Part shown: positions 5,716 to 8,418 of the stretch, piece after piece
Layout of the letters: each line of letters starts with the position of its first letter
How positions within the stretch are numbered: position 1 is the first letter of the stretch
From: Thermoleophilia bacterium UBA6103
GTDB lineage: Bacteria > Actinomycetota > Thermoleophilia > UBA2241
DNA: 8,418 bases
Direction of reading: 5' to 3'
NCBI GenBank assembly: GCA_002423545.1
Contig: DIWP01000040.1
Coordinates: forward strand, 108,670-117,087
Program-made: the position numbers and the translations under genes
Notes under the pieces: generated by a model
What the model saw: the letters and a program-made list of their open reading frames with translations, nothing else
What the model was told of the DNA's origin: nothing
Databases searched by the model: none

Positions 5716-6582
5716 TCATTCGGCTGCGTAGGGTGCCGGCGCCGCCGCCAGCACGGCCTCGGCGACGCGGTCGCAGCGCAGGAACGCCACGTCGCCCCAC
5801 TCCTTGCCCTGGACGATGAACCGCTCCAGCGCCCGCACGCGGCTCGGGCGGCCGCTCAGAAGCGGGTGGCAGGTGAGCACGCAGAGCGACTGCGTCTGGC
5901 GCATCGCGTCGAGCTCGTCGCTCCACAGCTCCAGGACCTTGCCGGTCGTCTCGATGCCCTCGCTGAGGTCGGGGTCGGGGATGTAGGCGTACTGCTCCCA
6001 GTCGTCGAGGAGCCAGTGGGGCGGCAGCTCGGCCAGGCGTCCCCACGGCGTCTCGAGCACGTAGGGTCGGTCGTCGTCCATGAGCGACGAGTCGCAGGTG
6101 AGACCGTGCTCGGCCATCAGACGCAGAGTGCAGGCCGTGGTGGACCAGGAGGGGGCGCGATAGCAGCGGGGCTGCGCCCCCAGCCTCTCGAGCGCGAGGA
6201 GGCCGTCTTCCAGCTCCCGGCGCTGGACGTCCGGCGGCTGCTCGGCGGGCGTCAGGTGCCGGTAGCCGTGCACGCCCACGGCATGGCCCGCGTCGAGGAT
6301 GGCGGCGACCGTCTCGGGCCAGCGTTCGGCGGTGATGCCGGGCACAAAGAACGTCGCCGGCACGTCGTGCCGCTGCAGCACCGCGAGGATGCGCGGCACG
6401 CCGATGCGTGGACCGTACTGCTGGTGCGAGACGGTCGAGAGGTGCTCGAGGTAGTGATCGCCTCGCGAGAGCAGGTTCGACTCGGCATCGACGTCGAAGG
6501 TCAGACAGATCGCGGCGGCGCCGCCGTCGAGCCAACTGTCCACCGGCACGCCGACGCGGCGCAGGTCAGGGTGCAGTCGCAC
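5716..6582 (-). CDS. NodB-fold polysaccharide deacetylase-family hydrolase (PuuE/HpPgdA-like)
   Basis: The 288-residue protein has the metal-dependent NodB homology fold used by peptidoglycan and chitin deacetylases and by small-molecule amidohydrolases such as PuuE allantoinase and cyclic imide hydrolase. Motifs: TFDVDAE (28-34, with Asp30 and Asp32 as base and metal-ligand candidates), FFVPG (78-82), HGYRH (105-109, a metal-binding HxxxH), YRAPSW (141-146) and LTCHP with His239. The spread FDVDAE form, the EWGDVAFLRC segment near the end and the absence of a signal peptide or membrane segment resemble the cytoplasmic PuuE/HpPgdA branch. Start: GTG at 6582, because an in-frame TAG stands 9 nt upstream; a TAGG sequence may be the ribosome site. 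Its TGA (5716-5718) overlaps an ATG of the DDAH gene, so the two act as a unit. I infer hydrolysis of an amide or imide linked to a guanidino compound; cell-wall deacetylation is the alternative. Confidence 0.88.
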   Translation of the reverse strand: MRLHPDLRRVGVPVDSWLDGGAAAICLTFDVDAESNLLSRGDHYLEHLSTVSHQQYGPRIGVPRILAVLQRHDVPATFFVPGITAERWPETVAAILDAGHAVGVHGYRHLTPAEQPPDVQRRELEDGLLALERLGAQPRCYRAPSWSTTACTLRLMAEHGLTCDSSLMDDDRPYVLETPWGRLAELPPHWLLDDWEQYAYIPDPDLSEGIETTGKVLELWSDELDAMRQTQSLCVLTCHPLLSGRPSRVRALERFIVQGKEWGDVAFLRCDRVAEAVLAAAPAPYAAE

Positions 6583-6612
6583 GGACGCGGCCTACCCGAC
6601 GACCGTCGCGCC

Positions 6613-6660
6613 GGACCGGCGTGTAGCGGACCGGCAGTGCCGGTCCGGCGGGAGGACCGG
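6613..6660. repeat. Cluster of four GGACCGG heptamers upstream of the deacetylase gene
   Basis: GGACCGG occurs at 6613-6619, 6628-6634 and 6654-6660, and inverted (CCGGTCC) at 6640-6646, four times in 48 bp. Two of them form the arms of a perfect 9-bp hairpin with a 3-nt loop (CGGACCGGC 6627-6635, GCCGGTCCG 6639-6647). The cluster lies 31 nt upstream of the deacetylase GTG and downstream of tatA. It may be a regulator binding region or a terminator/leader structure. Confidence 0.5.
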
Positions 6661-6684
6661 GTGTCGCATCGATGATGGTCTGTC

Positions 6685-6704
6685 GTCGGCCTTCACCGGC
6701 CGAC
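6685..6704 (-). terminator. Hairpin directly after tatA
   Basis: GTCGGCC (6685-6691) and GGCCGAC (6698-6704) form a perfect 7-bp stem with a 6-nt loop, starting 5 nt after the tatA stop codon (6710-6712). No T-tract follows. Position supports a tatA terminator. Confidence 0.45.
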
Positions 6705-6709
6705 CACGG

Positions 6710-6916
6710 TCAGCCGGCGCTGGTCTGCGCCGTGTCGGCGGCTGCCTTGTCGCCGTCGTCAGCGCTCTCATCGGGCAGATCCTCTTCGATCCCCTTCTTG
6801 AACCCGCGGATGCTCTGGCCGAGCGACTTGGCCAGGCCGGGCAGTCGTGTGGCGCCGAAGAGGAGCAGAAGGATCCCGAAGATGATCAGCAGTTCCTGCC
6901 AGCCGAGTCCAGCCAT
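6710..6916 (-). CDS. tatA: Sec-independent protein translocase subunit TatA
   Basis: The 68-residue protein is the pore-forming subunit of the twin-arginine translocase, which carries folded proteins across the cytoplasmic membrane together with TatC (not in this window). It has a short N-terminal membrane helix (about residues 7-20, preceded by WQE), the Phe20-Gly21 hinge, an amphipathic helix starting at LPGLAKSLG (25-33) and running to the FKKG segment (39-42), and an acidic, Ala/Asp-rich C-terminal tail. Length and pattern are typical of TatA/TatE rather than the longer TatB. The ATG at 6916 is fixed by a strong GGGAGG ribosome site 6 nt upstream. The gene is separated from both neighbours by more than 125 nt and probably has its own transcript; it does not sit next to tatC, which is common in actinobacteria-like genomes with scattered tat genes. 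Confidence 0.95.
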   Translation of the reverse strand: MAGLGWQELLIIFGILLLLFGATRLPGLAKSLGQSIRGFKKGIEEDLPDESADDGDKAAADTAQTSAG

Positions 6917-6922
6917 GACGTG

Positions 6923-6928
6923 CCTCCC
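6923..6928 (-). promoter_or_regulatory. Ribosome binding site of tatA
   Basis: GGGAGG on the minus strand lies 6 nt before the tatA ATG, an optimal Shine-Dalgarno site and spacing. Confidence 0.8.
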
Positions 6929-6938
6929 TTTGTGGTCC

Positions 6939-6976
6939 CGGACGGAGATGCCCGCTCGTGTCGCCGGGTCCGTCCG
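6939..6976 (-). other. Stem-loop in the tatA leader
   Basis: CGGACGGA (6939-6946) pairs with TCCGTCCG (6969-6976). Inside it CCCG (6951-6954) pairs with CGGG (6965-6968), which leaves a 4-nt bulge and a 10-nt loop, 12 pairs in all. It lies just upstream of the tatA ribosome site. A possible -10 (CACAAT, minus strand 6993-6998) would place it within the transcript. It could affect translation or simply reflect high GC. Confidence 0.35.
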
Positions 6977-6992
6977 CCCCCTCTGTCCCGCT

Positions 6993-6998
6993 ATTGTG
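6993..6998 (-). promoter_or_regulatory. Possible -10 element of the tatA promoter
   Basis: The minus strand reads CACAAT (four of six matches to TATAAT) in the most AT-rich part of the 181-nt gap before tatA. No convincing -35 is found. A 13-bp palindrome GTCGT-GTG-ACGAC at 7026-7038 stands upstream and could be an operator. Confidence 0.25.
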
Positions 6999-7097
6999 CG
7001 GCCAAACCGCCTTTTGCGCTACCCCGTCGTGTGACGACCGTCTGGCGGCAGGTCGACCCGGGGTGCGAACGGCTCGTCGGCGGGTCTTCTCCGGCGG

Positions 7098-8267
7098 TCA
7101 GTCATCTCCCAGACCCCAGACCGGCGCCAGCGACCCGTCGTCGACTGCCGGGAACGGGAACGGCTTGCCGACGATCTCCAGGCCGGGGTCTGAGCCGGCC
7201 TCTGCGAGCAGCGCCGTGGAGATCATGAGCTCCTCGAGGTGCAGGGTGCTGCGGATCCAGACGAGGGAGAGCTCCTCCGGCGAGGCGGCGCCACAGGTCG
7301 CCGCGGCCGCGAGGACGGCGTCGACATCGCGCTCGAAGGCTATGGGCAGACGACCCGACTCCGGCGCCGTGGAGGTGATGCAGTTGATGGCCGTGACATG
7401 ACGGTCGACGGCCGCCAGCAGACGGGTCGTCGTGAAGTCGGCGGCGCCGACCCCGATGGCGTTGCCGTGCGAAGCGGGCGTGAGATCGCGGACCACGATG
7501 CGGGTGATGCGCGGCTGCCCGGCCGCCTTGCCGCCGGCCTCCAGTCGGCCGATCACCTTGCTGTCCATCCCCGTCCCGCTGATCTCTTTGCCCATCTCGT
7601 CGACCACCAGACAGTCGAACGCCGGGAAGGGGATGGTCGGCATGAGGGACCTGGCGCGCGCCAGCAGCATCGGCTCGCGGACGATGATCTCGGCCGCCGG
7701 CAGCAGGTGGACCTCTGCCGTGCGCTCGTGCTGCTCCTCGATGAGGGCCACACCACAGAGGAGGCGCAGGTGGGAGAGGATGAGGCGTGCGTGCTCCTCC
7801 AGCACAGCCGGGAAGCCGTGGCGAAGCGCCAGTCGGTGGGCCTCCGCGGCGCCGCGGTGCTTGCCGGCGCCGATGACCAGCATCTTGACGAGGCCGCTCT
7901 CGATCGGGCCCTGAAAGTCCGTGTGCGGCTTGACGCGATTGAGCACGATCACAGCGTCCGCCTCGGCCAGGTCGCGGGCCACCCAGACCGGTGCGCCGAA
8001 GCGGCTCGTACCGGCCGTCACGACGTCCATCGAGGACACGACAGGCGCGCCGACGGTCTCTTCGCCGACGCCCAGAGCGGCCAGCACGTCTCGCTGTCCG
8101 GCCGCCGTGGCACCACCGTGGCTGCCCATGGCGGGGACGATGAACGGCGAACCGCCGGCCTGTCGCACGAGCGTGACCAGGGTCTGCAGCGCCGGCACTG
8201 CGTCGCGCACACCGCGGCTGCCGGCGGCGATCGCCACGCGGGCGCCGGCCCCGATCGACGTCGACAC
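7098..8267 (-). CDS. LarA-like protein (DUF2088, lactate racemase N-terminal-domain family), 5' end apparently frameshifted
   Basis: The 389-residue open frame belongs to the lactate racemase LarA-like family, whose founding member uses a nickel-pincer (NPN) cofactor to racemise a 2-hydroxy acid. Family blocks are VAIAAGSRG (11-19), PAMGSHGGAT (45-54), NRVKPHTDFQG (110-120), IESGLVKMLVIGAGK (122-136) and MGKEISGTGMD (225-235). By analogy with LarA His108, His174, Lys184 and His200, candidate cofactor residues are His50, His115, Lys128 and His144; the last spacing of 16 is the same. The substrate is unknown and no cofactor genes (larB, larC, larE) are in the window. The start is problematic: GTG at 8267 has no good ribosome site, and no ATG, GTG or TTG occurs between it and the upstream in-frame TAG (8379-8381), yet family-like sequence (VDVAAALTDHW) continues upstream in this frame and LPRLVRVRQRF in another. 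The 389-residue form probably lacks about 40 residues. Confidence 0.85.
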   Translation of the reverse strand: MSTSIGAGARVAIAAGSRGVRDAVPALQTLVTLVRQAGGSPFIVPAMGSHGGATAAGQRDVLAALGVGEETVGAPVVSSMDVVTAGTSRFGAPVWVARDLAEADAVIVLNRVKPHTDFQGPIESGLVKMLVIGAGKHRGAAEAHRLALRHGFPAVLEEHARLILSHLRLLCGVALIEEQHERTAEVHLLPAAEIIVREPMLLARARSLMPTIPFPAFDCLVVDEMGKEISGTGMDSKVIGRLEAGGKAAGQPRITRIVVRDLTPASHGNAIGVGAADFTTTRLLAAVDRHVTAINCITSTAPESGRLPIAFERDVDAVLAAAATCGAASPEELSLVWIRSTLHLEELMISTALLAEAGSDPGLEIVGKPFPFPAVDDGSLAPVWGLGDD

Positions 8268-8398
8268 GTCGAGGCTCTGCCAATGGTCCGTGAGGGCGGC
8301 TGCGACGTCGACCGTCGGATGGGTGGGAACCGCTGGCGGACGCGGACGAGGCGAGGAAGTTCGCTTTGTCTTGCTCCCCTAAATCTTGAAGCTACCAT
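8268..8398 (-). pseudogene. Out-of-frame N-terminal segment of the LarA-like gene
   Basis: An ATG at 8398 opens a frame whose residues 13-26 read ELPRLVRVRQRFPP, which I recognise as the usual N-terminus of this LarA-like family. The match then stops, and the sequel HPTVDVAAALTDHW is found in the frame of the main gene, one base back (-1). The switch falls in the C-rich stretch near 8316-8330. An AGGGGAG sequence (8374-8380) lies just before the point where family members usually begin, but it is followed by CAA rather than a start codon. The segment is best read as the true 5' end with a one-base deletion or sequencing error. Confidence 0.6.
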
Positions 8399-8418
8399 TA
8401 CGACATGCTCATCATGAG
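8399..8418. other. Right-edge upstream segment with a short palindrome
   Basis: The last 20 bases belong to a more AT-rich stretch (about 8360-8418), as expected for a promoter region of the LarA-like gene. They end with CTCAT-C-ATGAG (8408-8418), an 11-bp palindrome cut off by the window edge. No convincing -10/-35 pair can be named. Confidence 0.2.

Noticed and set aside
5720..6535. Upstream in-frame extension of the DDAH-type gene
   Set aside because: It overlaps the deacetylase gene in another frame, is Arg/Pro/Ala-rich, and exceeds the family length; the ribosome site supports the start at 5707.
6998..7018. Plus-strand hairpin GCGG/CCGC followed by CTTTT, a possible intrinsic terminator
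   Set aside because: The stem has only 4 bp and no plus-strand gene ends there.
8316..8330. Programmed -1 frameshift site in the LarA-like gene
   Set aside because: No X XXY YYZ heptamer occurs in the upstream frame and no strong downstream pseudoknot was seen; a simple indel explains it better.
7239..8417. A 392-codon plus-strand open frame
   Set aside because: It is antisense to the LarA-like gene, with no family signature and biased residue content.

Overview
The window is GC-rich (roughly two thirds G+C by eye) and densely coding. It holds eight protein-coding genes, seven of them on the minus strand. I see no rRNA, tRNA, insertion sequence, integrase or CRISPR array. The high GC, the GTG starts, the Pro/Thr-rich tail on a class A penicillin-binding protein and a small stand-alone tatA suggest a high-GC bacterium with a peptidoglycan wall, most likely a deep-branching actinobacterium (for example Thermoleophilia-like). 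A GC-rich Chloroflexota cannot be excluded. No marker in the window fixes the taxonomy.

Layout from left to right. Positions 2-424 (+) encode the C-terminal 140 residues of an aldehyde ferredoxin oxidoreductase, cut by the window edge. It converges on a two-gene minus-strand unit: an LsrF-type class I aldolase/thiolase (1607-2446) followed 22 nt later by a zinc-dependent, NAD-type medium-chain alcohol dehydrogenase (538-1584). Upstream of these lies a bifunctional class A penicillin-binding protein (2577-4826) ending in a (Thr-Pro)18 tail. Next comes a closely coupled pair, a NodB-fold deacetylase/amidohydrolase (5716-6582) followed by a DDAH-type amidinohydrolase (4889-5707). Then tatA (6710-6916) and, at the right end, a LarA-like (DUF2088) protein (7098-8267).

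How the genes may work together. The PBP and TatA are housekeeping envelope functions. The others form small catabolic modules: sugar-phosphate or diketone cleavage plus polyol/alcohol oxidation; hydrolysis of an amide plus an amidino bond; a possible nickel-pincer racemase or epimerase relative; and aldehyde oxidation with ferredoxin. No transporter or regulator is visible, so substrates stay open.

The most notable observations are these. The 5' end of the LarA-like gene is split over two reading frames (about 8316-8330), and family-like N-terminal sequence continues out of frame upstream of its GTG. The NodB-fold/DDAH pair shares overlapping translation signals. A cluster of GGACCGG heptamers precedes that pair. 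GC-rich perfect hairpins without T-tracts lie at several gene ends. I found no convincing previously undescribed multi-gene system; the NodB-fold/DDAH pair is the nearest candidate for an uncharacterised pathway.
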